A stretch of DNA of 64,000 bases from Acorus gramineus. Taxonomy: Eukaryota; Streptophyta; Magnoliopsida; Acorales; Acoraceae. The stretch spans positions 1,736,001-1,800,000 of the forward strand of contig JAUJYN010000025.1 of NCBI GenBank assembly GCA_030737835.1. Reading direction: 5' to 3'. The notes under the pieces are model-generated. The model worked only from the letters and a program-made list of their open reading frames with translations. It ran no database searches and was not told the origin of the DNA. Positions 35,011 to 46,323 of this stretch are shown piece after piece (positions within the stretch are counted from its first letter, which is position 1; the number at the start of each line of letters is the position of its first letter). Position numbers and translations under genes: made by a program.

Positions 35011-35537
35011 CCTCCCACCCCCTCCTCAGCCCTCCCACTCCCCCTACCACCTATGCAAGGCATGCTTGACCACTTAAAAACCCTAACAATCATCTAAACA
35101 AGGCTAAGAGAGGAGGAAAACTTACCAAAAAGGAGGGGAAAGAAAAGGGGGGAAACTCGGGTGCCCTTTGCGCACCAAACCACCACAACCGCCACCACCA
35201 ACACCACCACCTTCTCAGCCACTCTTCAAGCCCTAAAATGGCTGAAAACAGGGGTGGGGAAAGGCATGAGAGGGAGATAGAGAGAAGGGAAACAAAAACA
35301 AACACCACACAAAGATTGCACACACACATACCTTCTCTTCTCCTTTCTAGGTCTTTCTTCTTCTTCTTCTTTTACTACCTCTATTTAGAACAAATAAGGA
35401 AGGAAGAGGGAGTGAAGGAGTGAGTGAGAGGGAGAGGGAGATGGGGATTGAAGGGGGACGCCCAAGTATAGTAACACACACACACACACACTCACACACA
35501 CACACACATTAATGAGAAAAAAAAAGAGGTTGGTGAG

Positions 35538-35655
35538 GCTTGACTTTGAGTCAACCCAACCACACAAAAAAACAAAAAGCTTTGACCAAGTCAATGGTCA
35601 ACTTTGACTTGGTCCAAGTCTTCTTGACTTGGTCAAGTCCCCCTTTGACATTTCA
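35538..35655 (-). promoter_or_regulatory. W-box cluster of the E1 5' LTR
   Basis: TTGAC(C/T) cores and their inverted pairs are concentrated here, between the CA repeat and the LTR outer end. This is the LTR that would have driven E1 transcription. Confidence 0.55.
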
Positions 35656-35916
35656 AAATTGGTCAAAACCCGGATACGATTCAGAACTGCCAAATTTTCT
35701 AAAACGTTACCAGAATTCGATGAAATTTTTGTGAGTGGCTCGAAATGGCATCAGGACTCATAATGTGCAGTTAGATTTTCAATCGGAGTTCTCGAGCTCA
35801 TGCAGATAGCTAAAAGTCCAAAATTTTAGCGGTTCCGATGAAAAAAAAAAAAATTGAAAAATTGCCAGAAATGTCCCCAAGGTGACCAAAAGGCTAAAAG
35901 TGACACATATATAACA

Positions 35917-36903
35917 TTTGGGGTCCTCCTACTTCTGCCATTCATAATGGGGGATGGGATAAACCTCACCATTGGCTTACTTCGTTGGACTGGGTATGGC
36001 CAGATATAACTCAATTAGAAATGGGGGGAACTGGTGATGGACTCCCTCATTTGGACCTCGAAAAAACATGATCAATACACCTCTCCTCGGCCTGGCAATC
36101 TATGCGACAGTCTGTGAGCCCCCCTCATTGGTCCTCTTGGATCTGGCGCCCAAAATATTCAGTCTTGGCTTGGCAAGTTTTCCACAACAAGCTGTCCACT
36201 CGCTCACGACTTTACAACAAAGGACTGGAGGCTGATCCCATTTGCCTCCTATGCTCTTCTACTGCTATAGTAGATGTGGATCATCTATTACTCTCATGCT
36301 CTTTCTTGAGATCCATATGGTAAGCTCCTCATCAATGGCCTTCGCATCTCTCGGGTCCCTCCACAAGATCTGGCTTCATTACCTCAATGGTTGGAGCAGG
36401 TAACTTCTATTCCAGTCCAGAAACCACTCCTACAATTGATCCTCACCTCTACCCTTTGGCATGAATGGCTGGAAAGAAATGCTAGGGCATTTAGGGGTAA
36501 GAGGGTGTTGTCTTCTCTGTTCTTCGGCTCATCAAAGACACAATTAAGATATGCTCCCAAAAAATCAAGTACTTCTCTCCTTCATTACCTGAAGTAAATC
36601 GCATTGCAAATTTTTTTGGAGTCTCTATCACTCAAAAACATGACTCCATTAAGGATGTTCTCTGGCAACCACCACCATGTGGTTGGCTAAAAATAAACAA
36701 CGATGGGTCGCTGTCTGAAGAAAGGGGCGGATATGATGCACTACTTCAAAATGAACATTCTCATTTTCTCCTTGGCATTACAGGTTGTAATTCTATCCTT
36801 CCATCAATATTTTGGAACTCAAAACTATAAAGGTGGGACTATGGATGGCAATAAATTCAGGTGCTACAAATCTCTATATTGAAACGGATTCTACCACAGC
36901 CTT
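35917..36903 (+). pseudogene. LINE fragment 4: zf-RVT and RNase H
   Basis: The LINE resumes after TTTGG. A WGPPTSAIHNGGWD segment is followed by the zf-RVT domain (WIWRPKYSVLAWQVFHNKL, then CLLC and HLLLSC ligands, 36130-36320), the RNxRxF-type block (WHEWLERNARAFRG near 36460-36500), and an RNase H start (WLKINNDGSLSEE near 36687-36725, later YIETDSTTAF near 36872-36901). Frameshifts separate these. It stops inside RNase H, where a group B LTR begins at 36904. The rest of the LINE is not in the window. Confidence 0.85.
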
Positions 36904-37286
36904 TGTTGTGCCTATGTCATAAAAGAGCCATTCTAGTTAAGGTAGTGTCATTTGGAGCTGCTAAAATTTTAGTTTTTAACTATCTGCAGGAGTTGGAGTG
37001 CTCTAATTGATAATATAACTGCATATTATGGGTCTTGGTACCGTTTTGTGCTATCCATAAAAATTTCATCGCATTTTACTATCATTTTGAAAAAAATATG
37101 CAGTTCTGAATCGTATCCGGGTTTGATCGTTACTGGATTGGGATGTGAATTGCTTGTGCACGTCTAGGTGGGGGATGGCTTTGACAAGTCAAGGTGCATT
37201 TTGTTTTGTTGTGTGGTTGGGTTGACTTGTCAACCCCCACCAACACACTTTTTGGTTATTAAAAGCCCCCCAAATGCATTCTCACC

Positions 37287-37317
<31 letters not shown>

Positions 37318-39908
37318 CCTCTCCCTTTTTCCCTCTCATTTCTCTCTAGTCCAGCCCATTTTGAGTGTGTTTTGAGCATGTGTTGAAGGGGGAAGTGAAT
37401 GAGGAAGTGAAGGTATGTGTTTGTGTGTGAAGAAGTGTGTGTGTGCCTTTGTCCTTTGGCCACCCTTGCCTTCTAACACCATTTCCCTTCCTTTATTTTG
37501 CTCTCTTGGTGCTTGGACAGCAAAGGATTAATGGTGGATATGCTGATGGAGGTGGTTGGAAGAGATGGAGGGCTTGGATGGTGAGGGTGTGTGCACTTGG
37601 GAGTGATGGTGCCCCCTTCTTTGACCCTCTCTCTTTCTAGGTGAGCTTTCCTCCCTCCCTCTTGCATTTTGTTGGTGATTGCTATCCCTTGAGGGTTTGG
37701 GTAGTCCATGCATGCCATGTGTTTGTGTTTATGTATGAATGGTGTGTGTGTGCATGGTTGCTTGGGTGTAGGGGTGTTGCCGTGCCCGCGTGCGTGCTAC
37801 CCTGTGCATGCTGCCTAGAGCTCAGCGTGCCGTGTCTGCTGCCCTTCCAGCACCAGCACTCATGCCTTGCGCGTGTGCCTAGCGCGCCCAGTGTGCCCTG
37901 CAGTGTGCCCTGCAATGTGCCCAGCGTGCCTTGCTCTGCCTGTGGATCCCGGGTACTGCCCCGTGTGTGTGTGCTTCCCCGTTCGAGCGTGCTGCTTGCG
38001 TGCATGCTGTCCTGCCTATCCCGCATGCGTGCCGTCTCGCGTCCATGCTGCCCCGCGTGCGTGTTGCCCTGTTAATAACCGAGTGCATACTTAATATTCA
38101 CTGGTCATAAGACTTGAGGGCATGGTATAGTTGTTGCACCCATCTTGTTGGGGCAAAGCTATGACCAGCTTCTGGAGATGATGAGGCCTTCCCTCTCTCG
38201 CCCTCCCTCTTTGTGCGAACTGAGTAAGTAGATGTGGTTCCTACTTGACTCAGGTTTGCTTGGGATTATTGGCATGTGTCTGTTGATGCGCGAGATTGCG
38301 CTTAACCCTTTCTTTTTAAGTTGGTGATATCCAACGCATGTTAGGTTGTACCTTGTGTGTTTGCATGATTAATGGCTTCGTATGCATGTGTAGTTAGGCT
38401 ATGATTTGCATGTATGTTGCATGATATGATTGTTTATGATGTATATTCATGTTAGGAGAACCCCTATAGTTAATTATTATGTTATCTTGCATGTGGTTCA
38501 TGTAAATAACTGCGATAAAATTCTACTGTAATAATTGTGCGCATGTTAAAACTAATTGGGCCTATCTGTAATAGGTGTGGGTATGACCCGCTGTCGGGTT
38601 GTACCTTATTAGTTAGAGCGCGAGCGATGTAATCGCCACCCTGCATCTGTGAGATGCACTTGATTGGAATTCAGGAGAATTCATTGTTGTATCGGTTTTG
38701 TTAAACCAGTGGTTATGGCATTAAGCTAGGCCTACCCATGTTAGGCACGTGTATGAACCGCTTGTTGGGTTGAGCCTTTGGCTTATTTCTGTGCGAGAGC
38801 AGAGGTAACTCCTTGCGCCCGAGCGACGCACATGTGTGGTTGTTCAAGCGTATTCGATATCATCTGTAGGTGATTATCGAGAGTAGTTGATCTAGGTGGT
38901 TCGCATTGTGAGCATGGAATCGTTCTCCCATTCATCGGATCTGTGTTGAAGCTGCCCGGCGTTGAAGCTGTCTTGACAGATGGCACCCACCTGTAAGTTC
39001 TACCGATGCGTTCGGCAGATGTACTGATCATGGGAGTATACCAGGTAGAGGCTACCTGGGAGAGGGCTACCGGTTGACGAAGGGTGTAGAGTAAAATGAT
39101 TTATCCCAAAAGTCCCTAGGGTCACCCCTTGGGGGGGGGGGGGTGGGCTAGGGTGAGGATGAGTTGAAGTCAAGTAGTCACGTGACCATTTTACCTGTCG
39201 AGTATACTCCGGGTAAGTTATGCCTAACACTTTGAGGTATCGTAGTGGCATCTCTACCTCGTAGCGGAGGGCCTGGTTGTATTATGTTATCCAGTAACAC
39301 CAGGTGTTATGGTTAACCTTTGTTTTCTCCCTGGGTGTCCCAGGAGTTTCCCTTCGGGGGCGGGGGTGAGGTGAAGTCACGTCGCTACATGACCCATTCG
39401 TTTGTTCGTCCGTTCCCATAGTTGTTTAGTCCAGTTATGTATCGATGTTGAGAGACATCGGTGGGCAGTTATCTCGTTGTAGATAATCCAGTAGTGTTGT
39501 GTGGACCAGTAACTAACTCCTTGTCTCTTTGACAAACGGTATGGTCTCTCCCAAGAGTCCCAAGAGTCTCCCTCCAAGAGTGAGGGTGAGGGGGACGTTG
39601 GTCGCGCCGCCGCGTGACCTAGTTATCTGTAGGGTTTTCACCCATGTTTTTCTTGAAAGGAAATTGCCTTGTCATTCAATTGTTATATTGGTGCTTGGCT
39701 TCTTGCCACTCACTAAGCTTGTAGCCTTGATAAATTACTCATTGAGTCATTTATGCATTGAGAAATCGTGCGTGTTGCACTGGTTTTATTTGGACTAGGC
39801 TTGGCTCTCAAAGAACAATGATTGTGTATTCGAGTCTGTAATAATGTTTTGGGTTATAGACTTATTTGTATTTTTATGCTTCCGCATTTTCAGTTGAGCT
39901 ATCAGTTA
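36904..39908 (+). mobile_element. Group B LTR, + strand, 3' end missing here
   Basis: It begins TGTTGTGCCTATG right after LINE sequence (flank GCCTT). Its body parallels 7089-10870, including a conserved signal region near 37405-37650 and blocks at 38090-38990 matching 8790-9610. It stops at AGCTATCAGTTA, about 135 bp short of the normal end, where an inverted LTR starts. Its end may lie past the window. A moderately GC-rich stretch (37780-38065) and a G homopolymer (39129-39142) are present. No coding domain was found. Confidence 0.75.
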
Positions 39909-40406
39909 TGTCAAGCCACAGGGCGGCCGTCCTCAAGACGTGGCAAATATATAATATCAGTTATCAATACCTGAGGTCAACAAAGACTCCAACAATAACA
40001 TACAAGGTGGCAAGGCAAAGATACATGATGGCTCACTGAAAATACGAAAGCATGAAAATACCAATAAGTCTGTAACCAAAACATTATTACAGACTCGAAT
40101 ACACAATCACTGTCCTGTGAGAGCCAAGTTTAGTCCGAATAAAATACAATCAGTGCAACACGCACGATTAACAAATACATGACACTATAACTGTTGACAG
40201 CATCGCACTCGCCAACCGCCGGACGGAACGCTCCACACACGCAAGACCATGCCACAGGGAAGCTCCAGCTCCACGCCCAACACCGCCCTTGTTAAAGAAA
40301 CAGTACGCAAGGGGTGAGCTAGAAGCTCAGTGAGTGGCTGGAAGCCAAACACCATTACAACAATTTAATGCAAGGCAATTTCCTGAAGGAAACTCAAAGG
40401 ACACTC
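39909..40406 (-). mobile_element. Inverted group B LTR, first part
   Basis: It begins TGTCAAGCCACAGGG, a mutated form of the usual start, on the minus strand and is interrupted by E2 at 40406. The continuation is 48948-48987. It sits head-to-head with the + strand LTR before it. Confidence 0.7.
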
Positions 40407-41544
40407 TGTCACGCCCCAGGGCGGCTGTCCCCAAGACTTGGCAGGTATATATAATATCAGCAGTCTATACAGGAGATCAATAACATACTCTAAACAACAT
40501 AAAAAATGACAACACAGACAATAAGGCAGCTGACATAATATATACAAATAGCGGAAGCTCAAACGACTGAGTCTGTAATTCAAAGACATATTACAGACCC
40601 GATACATAATCAACTGTCCTGTGAGAGCCAATATATACAACGACATCCAAATACAAGTATGTGCCCAAGCACGGAATACAATACAAACAATCAAGAAGGG
40701 GATGCTGATGGCCTCTCACTCGCAGAACATGACGCTGCTCCACTACTGTTGATGTGCCTCGGGGAGCTCCTCCTTCAGATCCGACTCAGATATCACTGGA
40801 GAAAAATATATGCGAGGGGTGAGCCACACGCTCAGTGAATAGCACAACCCATGCATCACTCATATCAACCTGGTATACTCCCGCTATCAGTACAGTCCGA
40901 CGCATCGGAGGTACCTACGGACGGGAGCCCTCTGTCAGGCACAGCCAACGCCGGGGAGTTCCTACATCGGATCCAACCAAAAGGAGAAGACAGCCTACTC
41001 ATGGATCCGTCGACACCGATTGTAACGCTAATAATGTCATGAATTCTCAAGAATTCCTCCAGGGCGCATAACTAAGATGCGGGGAGACATATATTATAAC
41101 AACAAGGTTATAATATTCTCTAAGGCATGCTTGTAACTATATGCTCACATTTGATTTAATTAAATTAAACTAGATGGGAACATGCATAGTTCGGGGCTTT
41201 CCAATTAAGGACAAGATGACTAAACATGCATAGGCTGCTATACATGATATAAGGGTGCATATCCCTAGCATACAAAGTCTAAGGTGGCATGGATATATCA
41301 TATTAAACATGCATGCATAGCTTTACAATTATTACATGTTAATATGCAATTATGGTGCCCCAGGGGAGGGCAATGCACGCCTACGTGCATCGAACGCCTC
41401 CCTACTGGGTTGGATTGTCCCACTCACCGAAGCCCGGGTCGTTGCGTGACTGTCCGTCTAGATCTGCAAGACATAGGCAGTCAAAACGGTGAGTAAACCA
41501 CACAATTACATAAGAAATTTACTAGAAATACCGAATACTCGGAC

Positions 41545-41935
41545 GAGCATGCATACGGGCCCGCACGCACGCGAGCACACTCATACGCACGCGAGTCCGA
41601 GTGCCACGACACCCTCCCGAACCCACGGGCAGCCATACGCACAGCCACAAGCACGCGCACGCACGAAGGCGCACGCATGCGCCCCGGCGCCCCGGGCGCA
41701 CTGCCGCGCCCCAGCCCGCACGCCCAGACACGCTCTCGCGCGCCCGCACGCACCGCGCATCCAACCCTGCGCGTACCCTCTGCGCTCCCGCGCAGCACTC
41801 TGCCCGCACGCCCGCGCGTCTGCGCGTACGCGCGCGCGCCCGCCAGCGCGCCCGTCTGCGCGCGCTAGCGCCTGCCTGCGCGCGCAGACTCGCGCGCACG
41901 CGCGCGGATGACCCCGCACGCGCGCCCGAGCCCTT
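41545..41935 (-). repeat. GC-rich alternating tract of the E2 3' LTR
   Basis: It gives overlapping spurious frames of up to 140 codons on both strands. It sits in the predicted intron bounded by TTACC (42053-42049 side) and CTGCAAGAC near 41465. Confidence 0.7.
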
Positions 41936-42431
41936 CCCACCCCCTCCTCAGCCCACCCTCACCCCCCTAACACCCATGCAAGCATGCATACCCAAATACA
42001 CACCCTATACAAGCATCTAACCTTGCTAGGGGAGGAGAATGACTTACCAACAAGGAGAGGAGAACAAAGGGAGGAAGCTCGGGTGCCCTTCGCGCACCGA
42101 AATGCCACCACCAAGACCACCACCACCTCAGCCTCTTCTCAGCCCTAAAAATGGCTGAAACAAGGGTTATGAGAAGCCATGAGAGGGAGGTCAACAAAGG
42201 GGAAGACAAATCCAAGACCATGGAAAGATAGATCACAAGCTTACCTATCTTTTCCCCTTCAATGGCTTTCCATTTCAACCTCTTCTACTAGCTCTAAAGG
42301 AAGAAAATAACAAGAGGGAGAGATAAGGATTTTGTGTGTGAGAGAGAAGAAGAGAAGAGAAGATGAAGAGGTGGGCGTCCAAGGTTGCACACACACACTC
42401 ACACACTTAGAGCTTTTTAGGTTTTTTTGGG

Positions 42432-42565
42432 TGAGCTTGACTTTGGGTCAACCTAACCACACTAATAGACAAAATGATTTGACCATGTCAATGGTCAAAC
42501 TTGACTTGGTCAAAGTCATCTTTGACTTGGTCAAGTCTCCCAATGACTTTTCGCTTGGTCAAAAC
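42432..42565 (-). promoter_or_regulatory. W-box cluster of the E2 3' LTR
   Basis: This is the same TTGAC(C/T)-rich block as in other group A LTRs; the E2 5' LTR copy is at 48572-48695. Confidence 0.5.
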
Positions 42566-42811
42566 CCGGATACGATTCAGAACTGTGAAATTCTGAAACG
42601 TTACCGGAATTCGATGAAATTTTCGGGAGTGGCTTGAAATGGCACCAGGACACCCAATGTGCAGTTAGATTCTCAATCGGAGTTCTCAAGCTCAGGATGA
42701 TAGCTAAAAGTCCAAAATTTTAGCGGTTCCGATCGAAAAAAGAAATAGTTGAAAAACTGCCAGAAATGTCCCAAAGGTGACCAGAAGGCTAAAAGTGACA
42801 CATATATAACA

Positions 42812-42827
42812 TTTTTCCCCCCTTAGG
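42812..42827 (-). promoter_or_regulatory. E2 polypurine tract
   Basis: On the minus strand CCTAAGGGGGGAAAAA abuts the 3' LTR. It differs from E1 at one position. Confidence 0.85.
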
Positions 42828-42859
42828 AAATTTTGTCCTCAAAATAAATACAAAAACAT

Positions 42860-44450
42860 CTAGGAAGGGAAAAGATGCGGATATGCGCCACGCATGGCGT
42901 CCTCGCGCTCCCAAGTGGCCTCGGCACCAGAACGGTGCTGCCATCGCACCTTAACCAGCTGGACGGTCTTGGTGCGGAGCCTCTTCTCGCGTCGGTCCAG
43001 GATCTCGATTGGCTGCTCCACGAATGACAAGTCCGGCTCGAAGACGAGCGGCTCGAACGGGATGACGTCATGGGCCTGAGCCAACTGTGGGGGTAGAGCT
43101 ATGCGATAGGCCACCTCTCCAACCCGCTCGAGGATGAGGAACGGCCCAATGAAACGCGGACTCAGCTTGCCCCGCACACCAAAACGGAAGATGCCCTTCA
43201 TCGGGGACACCTTCAGGAAGACATGGTCACCAACCTCGAAGGCGAGCTCACGGCGACGACGATCGGCGTAGCTCTTCTGACGGCTCTGAGCGACTCGGAT
43301 ACGCTCGCGAATCGTCTTGACCATCTCTGAGGTCTGGTGGATGATCTCTGGTCCCTCCAACTGGCGCTCTCCGACCTCGTCCCAACACAAGGGGGACCTG
43401 CAGCTGCGGCCATAGAGCGCTTCGTATGGTGCCATCCGGATACTCGAGTGGTAGCTGTTGTTGTAGGCAAACTCCACCAACGGAAGATGCCTCTCCCAAC
43501 TGCCCCAAAAATCAAGAACGCAAGCTCGCAGCATGTCCTCCAGGGTTTGAATCGTCCTCTCTGACTGGCCGTCCGTCTGCGGATGAAACGCTGTACTGAA
43601 GTGGAGGTTCGTACCAAGGGCGTGCTGAAGGCTACGCCAGAACCTCGAAGTAAATCTCGCATCTCTATCAGAAATGATGCTGACAGGAGTGCCATGGAGA
43701 CGAACAATCTCGGAGACAAACAACTGCGCCAGGGTGTCCAGAGAATCGGTGAGTCGGATGGGGAGGAAATGAGCGGACTTAGTCAGTCGGTCGACGATTA
43801 CCCAGATGGCATCGCGACCCGAACGTGACCTCGGCAAGCCTGAAACGAAGTCCATGGTGATCTGCTCCCACTTCCACTGAGGAATCTCAATGGACTACAA
43901 CTTCCCTGCAAAACGCTGATGCTCCGACTTCACCTGCTGGCATACCAAGCAACGGGCAACGAAACGACCAATATCCGCCTTCATCCCGCGCCACCAGTAG
44001 CCACGACGAAGGCCCCTGTACATCTTCGTGCCACCAGGATGCACTGTGTACCTCGAACGATGGGCCTCGTCCAAGATCTTTTGCTTCAGCTCTGCGTCGT
44101 CAAGAATGCATACTCGACCTCTGAACCGCAGGATCCCGTCCTCGCGAATCTGGTAGTCCGGACGCTCGCCCCGGGCGATGCCTTCAGAGAGGACTAGAAA
44201 GTGAGGATCCTGCCCCTGAGCCGTGCGGATCTCGTCGAGAAGAACAGGCTGCACCACTAGCCTGGCCAAAAAGCCACCCGCAGGTGTCTCTCGAATGCTG
44301 ATCCAGCAAGCGACCTCCTCCAGAAGCCTCCAACGATGTACAGCCAAGTGGGCGGCCATGCCCAAGGGCTGCCTGCTGAGAGCATCGGCCACGACATTCG
44401 CCTTACCCGGATGGTAAGCGATGTCACAATCATAGTCCTTTAGGAACTCG
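42860..44450 (-). pseudogene. pol: E2 RNase H end, integrase and chromodomain
   Basis: Reading from 44450 leftwards, the frame enters near the end of RNase H ([28 protein letters not shown]), passes the integrase zinc-binding region ([12 protein letters not shown]), and stops at TAG 43895-43897 where CAG is expected. From 43855 to 42860 the DDE core, the GPF module and the chromodomain-like tail are open. A deletion of 48 nt (16 codons, in frame) near 43066 removes the segment between AQAHDV and IPFEPL that E1 and E3 keep. The integrase core is otherwise well kept. Confidence 0.9.
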
Positions 44451-44990
44451 ACCCAATCTCTGACCCGGAAGGTGGAAAGATACCGACTTCGCAAAACAGT
44501 CGATGCTGGTGTGACTAGCTGAGAGCCAATCCATTCCTAGGATGGCATCGAAGTCCGTCATGGCGAGCTCTACCAACTCCACTGGAAACTCATGCTCCGC
44601 AATCACCACAGTACACCCTCGGTAAACAGAACGGAGGAGAATACGGTCTCCGACGGGCAATGATATCTCCAGCATAACATCAAGAGGGGCAGACGCCACG
44701 CCCATCCGTCTCGCAAAAATGGGAGACACGAACGAGTGCGTGGCTCCAGAATCAAATAACACATATGCAGGGAGCTGGGAGATCAAAACAATACCTCGGA
44801 CCACGCTACCCGAAGCCTGCGCCTCCTCGGCTGAAAGTGCTGCAACTCGGCCCTGAACAAACTGCGGCTGAGGAGCAGGGGCACGCCTCGCAGGCTGCAC
44901 TGGCTGCCTCCTCTGGTCAGCTCGGCCACCCTGTGGCTGCTGCTGCTGATGCTGTGGCTGCTGCTGCTGGCATGGCTGCTGCTTCTGGTA
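44451..44990 (-). pseudogene. E2 protease remnant ending in a deletion junction
   Basis: It reads from the gag tail through [14 protein letters not shown] (protease active site near 44735-44775) to [13 protein letters not shown], where the sequence jumps to the RNase H end near 44450-44465. The join is out of frame. By comparison with E3 (59098 to 60495) about 1.4 kb is missing: the rest of protease, all of RT and most of RNase H. A GTC(A/G)GAG match at both edges suggests a short-repeat-mediated deletion. Confidence 0.88.
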
Positions 44991-46205
44991 TGGCTACTGC
45001 TGTAGCTGTTGCTGCTGCGGAGACAGCACACGGGGTCGGCTAGCATCGGGGCAATTATATAAAATATGCCTGACATGCTGACAATGGAAACAGCGCCGCT
45101 TCTCCGGCTGCCTGGCCTGGACTGGTACTACCGCAATGGGTGCTGGACCTCGCACTGGCACCACATCGACTGGAGTAGCGGCAGCCGCTGACTGATCAAA
45201 GCAGGGCCGCTTCTTCTTGCGATGTCCCTGGTCCTGGCTCCTGGGGGGTCTCTGGTCTGCAGAAGGGGTCGGAACCCCCAAAGGGACCCCAAGGTCTCGC
45301 TCGACTGTCTTCGCCCGAGACACCAAGTCCAAGTACCTCGTGAACGCCTGAGAAGTGACATGCACCCGGATGGTGCTAATGAGACCCATCTCAAAACGAC
45401 GGCACCGCGTCTCCTCATCCATCACCAAGGCGGGGGTGAACCTGGAAAGCCTCGTGAAGCGTGTGGAGTAGTCAGCGACTGACATGGAGCCCTGCGTCAG
45501 CTGCTCGAACTCTCGCATCACGATCTGGCGTGTCGAAAACGGGAAGTACTCCTCCAGGAAATACCTCCGGAACCCCGCCCATAGAAGTCGCTCCACTCCC
45601 TCAGGGATGTCCACCGATCGGGTAGCCCACCAGTCGGCGGCGCTACCCTTCAGCATGAAGGTGGCCAGGGAGACATGCTGGCGGTCGGTGCAGTGCATGG
45701 TCGAGAAGATCTTGTCCACCTCCATCAACCAACGCTCAGGGGCAAGGGGGTCCGCCGTCTGGCCATGGAACTCGGGAGGGTGGAGCTTCAGAAAGGCAGT
45801 GAGGCCACTCTGATGCACTCGCGCTGCAGCCTCTAGCTCCACCTCCCTCTCCAAGGGATCCTGAACTCCCACCACTGGAATCACCACGGGGACAGGGGGT
45901 ACGTCGGGCACCACCGGTGGATCTGCCACCAAGGGGACCTGTGGAACTGCCTCACGGGCCGCCCGCAGCTCCTGAATCTCTCATGCCTGCTCAGCCAACG
46001 CCCTAGACTGGGCCTCCAGTGCCCTCGTCTGAGTCTCCACCAGATCTGCAATCCGAGCGTAAGCACGCTCCCATGCAGGAGGCTCCTGCGCCGGTCCTGG
46101 CCCCATAGCCGAGGACTCTCCAGTAGCATCCTCGCCTCTGGTAGGTCCGGGAACCTCCAAAGGCCGAGAGGGACCACGTCCACGCATTCCTCTACGAGGA
46201 GGCAT
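44991..46205 (-). pseudogene. gag: E2 gag
   Basis: The ATG is at 46205-46203 and the N-terminus matches E1. TGA at 45981-45983 (expected CGA) stops the first frame after 74 codons. The same frame then runs open from 45980 to the TAG at 44994-44996 (expected CAG in the glutamine tract). The capsid block (WLMEVDKIF, WWATRSVDIPEG, QIVMREFEQLTQGSM) is intact. The zinc knuckle keeps all four ligands as CX2CX4HX4C (CFHCQHVRHILYNC). Only point changes damage this gag. Confidence 0.92.
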
Positions 46206-46323
46206 ATCAGCAACCTAAGAAAACCAGACACTAGGATCAGAATACTCATATAGAAATCCTAGGACTCATCTCTAAGAAAAACACAATTGGCTCTGACAGG
46301 ACCAGGCTCTGATACCAACTTTT
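46206..46323 (-). promoter_or_regulatory. E2 leader with primer binding site
   Basis: TGGTATCAGAGCC occupies 46317-46305 on the minus strand, directly inside the 5' LTR, as in E1 and E3. Confidence 0.87.

Larger units (their letters stand above)
11336..35916 (-). mobile_element. Composite chromovirus insertion E1 with nested elements (TSD TTTGG)
   Basis: The outer element is a minus-strand Ty3/gypsy chromovirus. It is flanked by TTTGG at 11331-11335 and 35917-35921, so everything between entered the LINE as this element or landed inside it later. Its 5' LTR is 33308-35916. Its internal region is 22462-33307, interrupted by 24772-30712. Its 3' LTR covers the first 11-16 bases at 11336 plus 17266-22461, interrupted by other LTRs. 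Subtracting the nested inserts leaves an element of about 10 kb, normal for Tekay-type chromoviruses. Confidence 0.88.
33308..35916 (-). mobile_element. E1 5' LTR
   Basis: This intact 2609-bp group A LTR begins TGTCACGCCCC and ends TATATAACA on the + strand; the outer TTTGG duplication follows. It carries the leader-intron signals, the AT-rich hairpins near 34209-34234, the GC tract, a CA repeat (35476-35510) and a W-box cluster. A tandem duplication of about 47 bp (34711-34808) is not in the other LTR. Confidence 0.93.
40407..42811 (-). mobile_element. E2 3' LTR
   Basis: It is 2405 bp, about 220 bp shorter than its partner. A deletion near 40860-40870 removes the hairpin and GGGTGA-run region present at 46775-46970 in the 5' LTR. 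The ends TGTCACGCCCC and TATATAACA are intact. Confidence 0.92.

Noticed and set aside
37641-38075. 144-codon Cys-rich frame
   Set aside because: It lies within the group B LTR in low-complexity GTGCC repeats, and the equivalent region of the other B LTR does not preserve it.
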